DNA from: Clostridia bacterium
Lineage (GTDB): Bacteria > Bacillota > Clostridia > TANB77 > CAG-508
Length of the DNA stretch: 32,814 bases
Assembly: GCA_017937285.1 (NCBI GenBank)
Contig: JAGBDU010000045.1
Coordinates: forward strand, 1-32,814
Direction: 5' to 3'
The notes below the pieces were generated by a model, which saw only the letters and a list, made by a program, of their open reading frames with translations, was not told the origin of the DNA and ran no database searches. Shown here one piece after another: positions 7,582-14,707 of this stretch (position 1 is its first letter; each line of letters opens with the position of its first letter). A program made the translations under genes and the position numbers.

Positions 7582-8418
7582 ATGATTTCAATCTGTTTAA
7601 AAAGTAATAATATTTCTTCATTAAACACAATAGAAAACTATTTAGACAATACAGAACTTCCAGAAATATATTATTCGCAAAAAAAATTCAAACATTTTAA
7701 TAACATTATTATTCATTATAAAGGTCATAATGAAAAACTATTTTATAAAGTATTTTCTAATATGTTATCAAAATATATTATTAATTTTTATGAAAAATAT
7801 TTTATAAAACAACAATTAGCATTTGACTTTTTTTATTTTTCAATACAAGATAAGAAAAAAATCCAAGATTCTACAATTGAAAATATGAATCTTGAATCAA
7901 ATGTGGCTAAAAAGATGAATATATTAAAAGATTGTATTATTGAATATTTTTCTAAAACTTCATCTTGCAATTTAGAGGGTTTCATTAATTTCAGATTATA
8001 TAATTATAAAAACTTTATTAATTTAATACTTGAAAATGTAATAAATGATTATATTCTTCAAAAAGAATATGCTGAATATGTAAATTTATTACAAGAATAT
8101 ATTAGTATACAAACACCACAAAGTGAAAGTATACATTTAATTTATAGTAATAATGCAAAAATTTTATTAGACGATTCTAAAAATATTATTGCTAATACGA
8201 ATAGTAGTCAAATATATTTATCAGACATATCTTTTTCGTCTAATGATTTTATTTTAAACTCGCTTTTAAATCTTTTACCTAAAAAAATTTTTATACATCT
8301 TGGTGTTGAAGAGGATAATTTTATAAAATTTTTAAAATTAATTTTTAAAGATAGATTTATTGTTTGTAGCAATTGTGCTATATGCTCTTTGTATTTTTCA
8401 GATAGTGCTTTGAAATAA
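7582..8418 (+). CDS. ytxC: YtxC-like sporulation protein
   Basis: A 278-residue protein resembling the putative sporulation protein YtxC of Bacillus and Clostridia. The most recognisable part is the central segment LEGFINFRLYNYKNFINLIL, followed by an ILQKEYAEYVNLLQEYI stretch. A C-terminal alpha/beta section contains HLIYSNNAKILLDD and PKKIFIHLGVEED. The protein is rich in Asn, Phe, Ile and Lys, has no signal peptide or membrane span, and carries a C-terminal cysteine cluster (CSNCAICSLYF). Its biochemical role is unknown; the family is limited to endospore formers. Translation starts at the ATG behind GAAAGGAG. It lies 91 bp after the pseudouridine synthase gene with no terminator between, so the two may share transcripts. 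Confidence 0.8.
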   Translation: MISICLKSNNISSLNTIENYLDNTELPEIYYSQKKFKHFNNIIIHYKGHNEKLFYKVFSNMLSKYIINFYEKYFIKQQLAFDFFYFSIQDKKKIQDSTIENMNLESNVAKKMNILKDCIIEYFSKTSSCNLEGFINFRLYNYKNFINLILENVINDYILQKEYAEYVNLLQEYISIQTPQSESIHLIYSNNAKILLDDSKNIIANTNSSQIYLSDISFSSNDFILNSLLNLLPKKIFIHLGVEEDNFIKFLKLIFKDRFIVCSNCAICSLYFSDSALK

Positions 8419-8448
8419 ATATAGTAATTTTTTATTCTTTTACTTTTA

Positions 8449-8546
8449 ATGCAAAAGGATTTATACTATAAAAAATGCAGTGACTTAGCTCATTTTAGAG
8501 CCATAGTCCTCACTGCCAGTCAATATTTTAAAGCACTTAATTATAT
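8449..8546. repeat. Second copy of the 6318-6405 segment
   Basis: From AAAAGGATTTATACTATAAA to TATTTTAAAGCACTTA this is about three-quarters identical to the interior of the MITE-like element. Both copies share TATAAAAAATG near one end and GAGCCATAG followed by CCTCACTGCCAG near the other. GCAGTGA and TCACTGC can pair as a 7-bp stem. It sits between two convergent genes. Confidence 0.65.
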
Positions 8547-8552
8547 ACATTT

Positions 8553-8879
8553 TTATCCCTTAAATCCACTTATCAAATTATATACATTTTTATATCCCAT
8601 AGAATTCAATATTTTTTGTGCCTTCTTACTTCTTATCCCACTTGTGCAATATACAATTATATATTTGTTTTTATCTGTTATTCTTTTGGGCACTTCTTTT
8701 TTTACATCACACAAAGGTATATTTATAGCTCCATCTATATGTCCTTCTTTAAATTCTTGTCTACTTCTAACATCAAGCAATATTGCAGAATAATTATTTA
8801 AAATATTAATCATATCATTATAATTTATATCGTTTTCAGCACATCTTCTATAACAACAACACCTTCTTATTACACTCAC
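8553..8879 (-). CDS. Single-domain rhodanese with Cys-rich N-terminus
   Basis: A 108-residue rhodanese-type protein. The domain (about residues 19-108) includes LLDVRSRQEFKEGHIDGAIN and the active-site loop YCTSGIRSKKA with the sulfur-accepting Cys78. Such proteins carry a sulfane sulfur on this cysteine and pass it to an acceptor. Before the domain is a short basic stretch with three consecutive cysteines plus a fourth (RRCCCYRRCAEN, Cys7-9 and Cys13), which is unusual for a cytoplasmic rhodanese and might bind metal or sulfur. The start is a GTG (8877-8879) behind GGAGAG. The substrate or acceptor is not apparent from the context, which is a convergent ytxC and the SecF-like gene's terminator. 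Confidence 0.85.
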   Translation of the reverse strand: MSVIRRCCCYRRCAENDINYNDMINILNNYSAILLDVRSRQEFKEGHIDGAINIPLCDVKKEVPKRITDKNKYIIVYCTSGIRSKKAQKILNSMGYKNVYNLISGFKG

Positions 8880-8920
8880 CTTCTCTCCAATAAATTTATA
8901 TATTACTATAATGTTTTTCC

Positions 8921-8971
8921 AAAAAAATAAATAACGAATATAGTAATATTATATTCGTTATTTATTTTTTT
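8921..8971 (-). terminator. Long-stem terminator after the SecD/SecF-like genes
   Basis: The arms 8921-8942 and 8950-8971 are perfect inverse complements (22 bp, centred on ATAACGAATATA) with a 7-nt loop. Each strand ends in a T-run, so it can act in both directions. It closes the SecF-like transcription unit. Confidence 0.85.
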
Positions 8972-9032
8972 GATATTTCATTTTTTGACATTTTATTTTT
9001 TTGATATTTCATTTTTTGACATTTTATTTTTT
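8971..9032. repeat. 31-bp tandem duplication at the SecF-like gene's end
   Basis: Two consecutive copies of a 31-bp unit beginning TGATATTTCATTTTTTGACA lie at 8971-9001 and 9002-9032. The unit is not a multiple of three. One copy encodes the last residues (KMSKNEISKK) and the other lies mostly beyond the stop codon. Confidence 0.8.
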
Positions 9033-9865
9033 TCTGTTTGATCAAAAAATTTTTTATTTAAGTATGTTAATACTATAAGATATATTGCAATTGATGCCAT
9101 TACAGCAGTTTTATCTATTTGATATCTTGTTACTGCTATTATTGCCATATAGAAAATCTCTGAAAAAGCTAACAATAATATGCTTTTGGTTAATACTTTA
9201 GCCATACCTAATTTTCTAAATCTAATTACAAAATAAACTAATACAAGAATAGTTGCTATACCTATATACAAAATATATTGTTTTGCCATATCAGACAAAC
9301 GTACTCTACCAATTTCATTTGAAGTTATAATTTGTGATACTCCAAGTGATGATGTAGTGTTTTGTAAGTTATATTTTTCGTTAATTTTATTGTTTAATGT
9401 TTCTAATGTTTTTTCAGATAATAGTTCTGATTCAATTACAACATTTTTTTCGTCATCTGATGATTTTTCTACTTTAACATCTTCTTTTTCAAAAACTTCT
9501 TTTGCAATTGCTTTAACATCTTCTACATTGTATTCTGTTCCTATTGTTATAGTTACATCTTGTTTTATACTGTATTTTTCATTAATTTTTTTTCTTAAAT
9601 TTTCAATTTGCTCTTCTGAAACAGTTTGAACGTTTATGATTACTTCATCATTATATAATCCAGCTTTTTCTATTTGAACTTTTTCATTTGCAAATACTTC
9701 TTTTGTTATTGCTTTTATATCTTCTATATTATATTCTGAACCAATTGGAATATTAATTGCTTGATGAGCTCTATATTTTAAATTTACATTAAAACCTTTT
9801 GCTGCAACAACTATTATTCCAATAATTATTATAATCATTGATATCATAAATAATTTTTTCTTCAT
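8993..9865 (-). CDS. Degenerate SecF-like membrane protein
   Basis: A 290-residue protein beginning MKKKLFMIS; the ATG at 9863-9865 is preferred because AAGAGGTG precedes it by 7 bp, although the frame is open to a TTG at 9886. It has one N-terminal membrane span. Two copies of a domain follow, with matching phrases IGSEYNIEDIKAITKEVF and IGTEYNVEDVKAIAKEVF. Then come three C-terminal spans (MAKQYILYIGIATILVLVYF, SILLLAFSEIFYMAIIAV, MASIAIYLIVLTYL). The order (N-terminal span, P1-like domain, spans) and its place after a SecD-like gene suggest SecF. However, SecF normally has six spans and a charged motif in the fourth, both of which I do not find. The function in protein export is therefore uncertain. 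Confidence 0.6.
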   Translation of the reverse strand: MKKKLFMISMIIIIIGIIVVAAKGFNVNLKYRAHQAINIPIGSEYNIEDIKAITKEVFANEKVQIEKAGLYNDEVIINVQTVSEEQIENLRKKINEKYSIKQDVTITIGTEYNVEDVKAIAKEVFEKEDVKVEKSSDDEKNVVIESELLSEKTLETLNNKINEKYNLQNTTSSLGVSQIITSNEIGRVRLSDMAKQYILYIGIATILVLVYFVIRFRKLGMAKVLTKSILLLAFSEIFYMAIIAVTRYQIDKTAVMASIAIYLIVLTYLNKKFFDQTEKNKMSKNEISKK

Positions 9866-9886
9866 TTTTTTACACCTCTTCCACAA

Positions 9887-11278
9887 TTATTTATCTATTA
9901 AAGTTCTAACAATTAATGCATTATATATAAACATTACAATTACTCCCCAGAATATTGTCATTCCCATTGTTGCTAGTTGTAGATATGGAGAACAGCATAA
10001 AACTATTGCAACTATAAAGCAAGGTATTAATATATTTAACATCTCTACGAAGTTTTTCTTAAATGTTTTGTCATTGCCTAATGTTTTTAATATTAATATA
10101 TAATTAGCTACTACTATAACAGCTAGTCCTAAAATAGTAAATAAAGTTATTTTTACATTTGTATATCTTAATACTAATAATATTGTAGCAACTAGTCCTA
10201 TTAAAGATAATACTGGTAAAATTCCTTTTTCTTTGAATTTATATATTGCATATCCCAACATAATTACTCCAATTATAGCTACTATTATTATTATTGTTTT
10301 TATATTTATATTTGATGATACAATTTTTACTGATTCTAATTGATAGTCTGTAGCAATCTCACCATTATTTATTATAGAAACTAATGTTAATGCACTTTGA
10401 TAATAGTCTTCTAACTTATCTTGATCATCAGTTTGTTCTAAAACTAAATCTAATGTTCCATTTTTAGCAGTGTTTACAAAATTTTCTGCAGTATCTGAAT
10501 ATAATGTATCTCCGTTTAGAGTAAATTCAAATTTTGCTTCTGATTCATTACCTTCACTGTCAGTATATTTTGTATTTGCATTTTTTAATGTATTTTTGGC
10601 ATCATTTGTAAACTTTATGTTTAATAATACAACTGGTTTTTCATAATTTGTTGAGTCTATTCTTGCTGTTGCACTTTTAAATCCATTTGTTTCTATTATA
10701 GTTTCGCTTGTGCTTTGATTTACAATTTGAGTTTTTCCTTTTGATACAATTTCTACAGGGTATCTTGTATCCATATCATATGGTATTTCAATTGTTAAAC
10801 TTCCTGTATTTTCATTTAATCTAACATCATATTCTGATGAATTCATTTTAGCTAATCTTTTTTCTATAATATTTTTAGAATTTTTATATTCTTTTGCTTT
10901 ATCGGTTTGAACATTTTCATTGTTTTGTTCTTCTGTTTTTGTTTCCCCTGAGTTATTTTCATTGTTTTGCTCTTCTGTTGTTGCTTCTTCTGAGTTGTTT
11001 TCGTTGTTTTGCTCTTCTGTTTTTGCTTCTTCTGAATTATTTTCATTGTTTTGCTCTTCTGTTGTTGCTTCTTCTGAGTTGTTTTCGTTGTTTTGCTCTT
11101 CTGTTTTTGTATCTTCTTTTACAGAAAAGGTTACTACTTTTCTTTGACTAAAATCTTTTCCTAATGAATACTCCTTTAATAAATTTTTTCCTTTGTATAC
11201 ACCTACAAATGATACTAAGGATACTAATGCTACAAATAACATAGCTAATACAATTTTTAATGTGTAATTTTTTTTCAC
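9887..11278 (-). CDS. Divergent SecD-like membrane protein with tandem repeats
   Basis: A 463-residue protein with one N-terminal span (about 8-28), an Asn/Glu/Thr repeat region (about 57-122), an exported alpha/beta domain (about 130-320), and five C-terminal spans from SNINIKTIIIIVAIIGVIML on. This is the six-span plan of SecD, which with SecF uses the proton gradient to help pull secreted proteins across the membrane. Parts of the domain (KNIIEKRLAKMNSSEYDVRL, SLTIEIPYDMDT) resemble SecD's first periplasmic domain. The LGLDLxGG motif is replaced by YSLGKDFSQRK, and the conserved GMAVDANVLI motif reads GLAVIVVANYILI, losing its aspartate. It is probably translated with the SecF-like gene 21 bp downstream. 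Confidence 0.7.
   Translation of the reverse strand: MKKNYTLKIVLAMLFVALVSLVSFVGVYKGKNLLKEYSLGKDFSQRKVVTFSVKEDTKTEEQNNENNSEEATTEEQNNENNSEEAKTEEQNNENNSEEATTEEQNNENNSGETKTEEQNNENVQTDKAKEYKNSKNIIEKRLAKMNSSEYDVRLNENTGSLTIEIPYDMDTRYPVEIVSKGKTQIVNQSTSETIIETNGFKSATARIDSTNYEKPVVLLNIKFTNDAKNTLKNANTKYTDSEGNESEAKFEFTLNGDTLYSDTAENFVNTAKNGTLDLVLEQTDDQDKLEDYYQSALTLVSIINNGEIATDYQLESVKIVSSNINIKTIIIIVAIIGVIMLGYAIYKFKEKGILPVLSLIGLVATILLVLRYTNVKITLFTILGLAVIVVANYILILKTLGNDKTFKKNFVEMLNILIPCFIVAIVLCCSPYLQLATMGMTIFWGVIVMFIYNALIVRTLIDK
10905..11115. repeat. 42-bp tandem repeats inside the SecD-like gene
   Basis: About five units of 42 bp encode the 14-residue motif EEQNNENNSEEATT. Units alternate between an AKT-type and an ATT-type (Lys or Thr codon, with matching synonymous differences). 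This gives an 84-bp higher-order period, as expected if the array grew by duplicating pairs of units. Confidence 0.85.
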
Positions 11279-11303
11279 TTTGTTTCCTCCTTTTTATCCT
11301 TTT

Positions 11304-11963
11304 TTATAATAATTTTGTATCATTAATTATTAACTCAAACCATATATTTAAAAATTTTGCTGCATATTTACTCATCATTGTTCTATCCATAAATATTTCG
11401 AAATAATCTAATACTGGGGAAATTTTTGTATCTATCTTCAAGTTCAATATAACTTTTCTTTGATTTTTATCAATTGTAAAATTTGCGTTTGTAACAGCAT
11501 AATTTACTTTATCATGTTTATCAAAAGTCGATAAATTAGTATTTATAACTCTATCTCTATGTACATCTGATTTATCTGCTAATATTAATGCTGCCGAGAT
11601 ATCATTTACCGCTGTTCCTGTTTGTTCATCATGATTTCCGATTGCCATCATAATATCTGTTCTGTTTTTGCAATCCATTCCCATATCTTTTAAAATATTA
11701 TAAGCTAATATTGCTCCACTATGAGCATGATCATACCTATTTACACAATTTCCTATATCATGCATATATCCTGCTATTTTAGCTAGCTCTATTCTTTCTT
11801 TTTCATATCCTAATGTTTCTAATATTTCTCCTGCTCTTTTAGATACAATACCAATATGTCTAAATGAGTGTTCTGTATATCCTAAAGCATTTAGTTGCTC
11901 TTGAGCCCCTTGAATAAGATGCCTAATTTCAGTATTTTTTTTTACTTCTTCTAAAGTTATCAT
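11304..11963 (-). CDS. HD-domain phosphohydrolase
   Basis: A 219-residue metal-dependent HD-family hydrolase. Metal-ligand positions are all visible: His32 and His36 in EHSFRHIGIV, His68-Asp69 in YMHDIGN, His79/His81 in YDHAHSG, and His111-Asp112 in GNHDEQTG. A further D130-x-x-D133-x-H135 lies in LADKSDVHRDR. The C-terminal 60 residues form a beta-rich extension (INTNLSTFDKHDK to ISPVLDYFEIFMDRTMM). HD proteins of this type cleave phosphate esters, often nucleotides; the substrate here cannot be told. It lies 25 bp upstream of the SecD-like gene and follows the TIGR04086 gene. HD proteins beside secD are common in Clostridia. Confidence 0.88.
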   Translation of the reverse strand: MITLEEVKKNTEIRHLIQGAQEQLNALGYTEHSFRHIGIVSKRAGEILETLGYEKERIELAKIAGYMHDIGNCVNRYDHAHSGAILAYNILKDMGMDCKNRTDIMMAIGNHDEQTGTAVNDISAALILADKSDVHRDRVINTNLSTFDKHDKVNYAVTNANFTIDKNQRKVILNLKIDTKISPVLDYFEIFMDRTMMSKYAAKFLNIWFELIINDTKLL

Positions 11964-12031
11964 TAATTGCCCTCCATATTTTTAAATTTTATATTAAAAT
12001 ATAAAAAATATCAACTATATTTTACAAAAAT

Positions 12032-12397
12032 TTAAGATTTTATATTTACGCCTATTATTCCTCCAAAAATTCCTAAAATTATTCCTACAAAAATCATAAC
12101 TATTGTATTCATATTTATAATAAAACTGTGGTTTAGTATACTTGAAAAAACATATAATATTAGCATATATATACTTGAAATTATAATACCATTAATAATT
12201 CCATGTTTTTTTAATTTAATAGTTGATATAGATGTTCCTATTAAAATACTTACACTTGAAATTACTATTATAACAGTGCTTATATTTTGTTCTTTAATAT
12301 TTGTTTTTACTAAAATAAAAGAAAATATCATTATAAGAGCTATAGTTATAATATACGAAATTATTACTCCTTTTGTAATAGACTTTAACTTATCCAT
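12032..12397 (-). CDS. TIGR04086-family membrane protein
   Basis: A 121-residue protein with four hydrophobic spans: VIISYIITIALIMIFSFILV, ISTVIIVISSVSILIGTSIS, GIINGIIISSIYMLILYVFS and MNTIVMIFVGIILGIFGGII. The short basic loop KLKKHGIINGII between spans 2 and 3 and the Gly-rich fourth span fit the TIGR04086 (YrzE-like) family of Clostridia and Bacilli. Its function is unknown; it is often found near yajC and secDF, as here. It starts at an ATG behind GGAGGAG. It is probably the first gene of the unit that continues into the HD, SecD-like and SecF-like genes, because a terminator hairpin lies just upstream at 12497-12541. Confidence 0.75.
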   Translation of the reverse strand: MDKLKSITKGVIISYIITIALIMIFSFILVKTNIKEQNISTVIIVISSVSILIGTSISTIKLKKHGIINGIIISSIYMLILYVFSSILNHSFIINMNTIVMIFVGIILGIFGGIIGVNIKS

Positions 12398-12496
12398 ATA
12401 TCTCCTCCTAAAATTAATTATTATACAATATGAATATTATATAAACTTTAATTTTAGAACTTTATATTTAATTCTCTGTTATTTTTTATAATTAAT

Positions 12497-12541
12497 ATAG
12501 CACAAAAATATTATACTAATATGTTAATATTTTTGTGCTAT
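12497..12541 (-). terminator. Terminator after the ireB-ruvX-DUF1292 genes
   Basis: ATAGCACAAAAATATTA (12497-12513) pairs perfectly with 12525-12541 around an 11-nt loop, 8 bp past the DUF1292 stop codon. The U-run lies within the stem rather than after it, so efficiency is uncertain. Confidence 0.65.
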
Positions 12542-12549
12542 TTATATTA

Positions 12550-12852
12550 CTAATCTTGAAAATCATATACATCTTTGAATTTTTCTTTAAATATTGCATA
12601 TACAGTTTGTAAAGTTTTTTCATCAACACTTAAATACTCGTCTTGTTCGCCTTCTGTTTCTTGAACTTTTAATATTACTACTTCATCAGCTTCATTTTCA
12701 ATAGGATATAAAACTACATAATTTTCATTTTCTAATTCTATTAAATCTAAAAATTCAAATTTAATTTCATTTCCATCTTCATCAGTTAGTGTAAATAAAT
12801 CTTCTTCATCTATTAATACATCTTCTTCCTCTCCAAAAAAATCTTTACTCAT
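12550..12852 (-). CDS. DUF1292 protein (YrzB-like)
   Basis: A very acidic 100-residue protein of the DUF1292 family (YrzB in Bacillus). The typical core is LTDEDGNEIKFEFLDLIELE, then ENYVVLYPIENEADEVVILK, then a C-terminal helix (SVDEKTLQTVYAIFKEKFKD). Its function is unknown. The identity is well supported by position: it follows ruvX by 16 bp, as in the conserved ireB-ruvX-yrzB string of Firmicutes. It has a clear AGGAG ribosome site and is followed by a hairpin. Confidence 0.88.
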   Translation of the reverse strand: MSKDFFGEEEDVLIDEEDLFTLTDEDGNEIKFEFLDLIELENENYVVLYPIENEADEVVILKVQETEGEQDEYLSVDEKTLQTVYAIFKEKFKDVYDFQD

Positions 12853-12868
12853 AACTTTAATTCTCCTT

Positions 12869-13288
12869 TCAGTTATTTATTTTTTTTAAATATGTTTCTA
12901 AAATATAAACTGCAGATATTGTATCTACAATATCTCTTTTTTTATGTTTATTTATATTTAGATAATTCATAGTTTTATGTGCTTCAACAGTTGTTAGCCT
13001 TTCATCAATTCTTTCTATATTTATTTTACCAAATTTACATTTTATTTTATGTATAAATTTTTCTGTAATTTCAGCTCTTACAGTTTTTGTTCCATTCATA
13101 TTGATTGGCATTCCTATAACAATAGTATCAACATTATATTCATTAATTAGCTCTTCTAGCCTTTTTAATACAACTTTATCATTTCCATTGTGATGTATTG
13201 TTTCTAGTCCTTGTGCTGTTATTCCTAACGGATCTGTTATCGAAATTCCAACTCTTGCATCACCATAATCAATTCCTAAAATTCTCAT
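12869..13288 (-). CDS. ruvX: RuvX/YqgF, putative Holliday junction resolvase
   Basis: A 139-residue RNase H-fold nuclease of the YqgF/RuvX family. Catalytic positions are in place: Asp7 in ILGIDYGDARVGIS, the strand VDTIVIGMPINMNGT, the glutamate segment IERIDERLTTVEAH, and the final aspartate in DIVDTISAVYIL. YqgF proteins have been implicated in Holliday-junction resolution and in 16S rRNA 5' end maturation. Its start codon directly abuts the ireB stop, so the two are translationally coupled. Confidence 0.95.
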   Translation of the reverse strand: MRILGIDYGDARVGISITDPLGITAQGLETIHHNGNDKVVLKRLEELINEYNVDTIVIGMPINMNGTKTVRAEITEKFIHKIKCKFGKINIERIDERLTTVEAHKTMNYLNINKHKKRDIVDTISAVYILETYLKKINN

Positions 13289-13543
13289 TTATTCATCTAA
13301 TCCTATATAAGATTTTACCATACATTCTAACAATTCATCTCTTTCGACTTCTCTTATTAAATTTCTTGCATTATTATGACTTGTTATATATGTTGGATCT
13401 CCTGATAGTATATATCCAACTATCTGATTTATTGGATTATATCCTTTTTGCACAAGAGCTTCATAAACACTTTTTAGAATTTCCTTTGTTTTATTATTTT
13501 TTTCTTTTTCAACATGAAAACTTACAGTTTCATCATTTATCAT
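13289..13543 (-). CDS. IreB-family regulatory phosphoprotein
   Basis: An 84-residue IreB (UPF0297, YrzL) protein with the full family pattern: [56 protein letters not shown] and [16 protein letters not shown]. In Enterococcus, IreB is a small dimeric protein phosphorylated by the Ser/Thr kinase IreK and linked to cephalosporin resistance. In most Firmicutes the order is alaS-ireB-ruvX-yrzB. Here the gene upstream is the GAF/dead-GGDEF protein (13 bp gap) and not alaS. Confidence 0.93.
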   Translation of the reverse strand: MINDETVSFHVEKEKNNKTKEILKSVYEALVQKGYNPINQIVGYILSGDPTYITSHNNARNLIREVERDELLECMVKSYIGLDE

Positions 13544-13556
13544 ATTAGACCTCCTT

Positions 13557-14681
13557 TTATAAACATGTTATATCACTTTCATTTGAAGTAGTATTTTTTA
13601 AGTAATTACTTAAAGTATTTATTATTCCTTCTAATGCTGTTTCTTTATAATATGTTGTCATTGCGATATTTAACTTTGGAGTAACAGCTAGTCCATTCAT
13701 ACTTTCATTTAAACTAGCAAATGTTTTTATTTTTATTTTTTCTATATGATTTTTTAAATCTTCTAAGAATTTTCCGACACCATCTATGTCACTTCCAGAA
13801 AATACAATTGCTAATATATCTTCGTTATATCTAACACAAAAATACTCTGGAGATAAACTTGATGCTATAAATTCTGAAACATTTTTTAATACTGCATCTG
13901 CTGTTTTTTTGCTAATTTTTTCTTCGATTTGTTGTAAATTTATAATTTTTATTAATGATACTATAGATGTTGGATATTTGTCAATTGTTTTTATTGCTTT
14001 AGTATATAAATATTCGTATGTATTTAGTCCTGTTGTTTCATCAATTTTTACTAAGTTTTCTAGTATTTTTTGATTTCTTATAGATCTTATTGCAGATATT
14101 AAATTATTTTTTATCACTTCTAATATAGTAGTATCTATATTATCAAATTCATGAGATTTATTTCCTTCAATTAACCAATATCCAATATATATATTATCTA
14201 TATACATTGGAAAAAAGATTGCTGATTTCGCTCTTTCAAACTCCATATCTAAATAAGGTAATTTTTCTCCTTGATTTACAGTAATATATTTAGGAGTAGC
14301 ACTTTTAATGCTCTCCATAAATATATCTTGTGAATCTAAATTTTCGAACATATTCCAATGTTTTTCACTAACATTAGAAGCTTCTATTTTGAAATTTTTT
14401 ATTCCATCAAAAAGTACAATTGTTGAATATTTTATTTCATACTTTTCTATTAACATATTATTTATTTTATTAATTTTTTCTTTTGAAGAAGTTAAATTAT
14501 CTCCTATAATTCCCATAAAATCTTGCAAAATCCCTAAAGAATTCACTTTTTGATTAGTATTTTTTAATTTTTTTAATTTTTCATTCATACTAAATGTCTT
14601 CATTAATAATATAGTAATTACGGCAATTAGCAATACTACTATAATTATTAACATTATCATTCCTACATTCAAAAATATCAC
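13557..14681 (-). CDS. Membrane protein with GAF-like and dead GGDEF domains
   Basis: Up to 374 residues: an N-terminal span ([20 protein letters not shown]), a short coiled stretch, a GAF-like sensor domain (about 65-205, including [13 protein letters not shown] and [20 protein letters not shown]), and a C-terminal GGDEF-fold domain (about 212-350). The latter opens [19 protein letters not shown], matching the DELTGLYNRRYF entry of diguanylate cyclases. The signature RYGGDEF reads [11 protein letters not shown], so cyclic-di-GMP synthesis is not expected; it may bind a nucleotide or a partner. The start is uncertain: a GTG at 14681, a TTG at 14672 behind AGGTG, or an ATG at about 14654. It lies between the giant TadZ-like gene (26-bp gap) and ireB. 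Confidence 0.75.
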   Translation of the reverse strand: MIFLNVGMIMLIIIVVLLIAVITILLMKTFSMNEKLKKLKNTNQKVNSLGILQDFMGIIGDNLTSSKEKINKINNMLIEKYEIKYSTIVLFDGIKNFKIEASNVSEKHWNMFENLDSQDIFMESIKSATPKYITVNQGEKLPYLDMEFERAKSAIFFPMYIDNIYIGYWLIEGNKSHEFDNIDTTILEVIKNNLISAIRSIRNQKILENLVKIDETTGLNTYEYLYTKAIKTIDKYPTSIVSLIKIINLQQIEEKISKKTADAVLKNVSEFIASSLSPEYFCVRYNEDILAIVFSGSDIDGVGKFLEDLKNHIEKIKIKTFASLNESMNGLAVTPKLNIAMTTYYKETALEGIINTLSNYLKNTTSNESDITCL

Positions 14682-14707
14682 CTACCATCTAATTCTAGCT
14701 ATTAAAA

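Noticed and set aside
10894..11151. Cys/Leu-rich plus-strand frames
   Set aside because: Complement of the SecD-like gene's 42-bp repeats.
12398..12496. Possible promoter for the TIGR04086 gene
   Set aside because: A TATAAT is present but no convincing -35 box lies 16-18 bp upstream.
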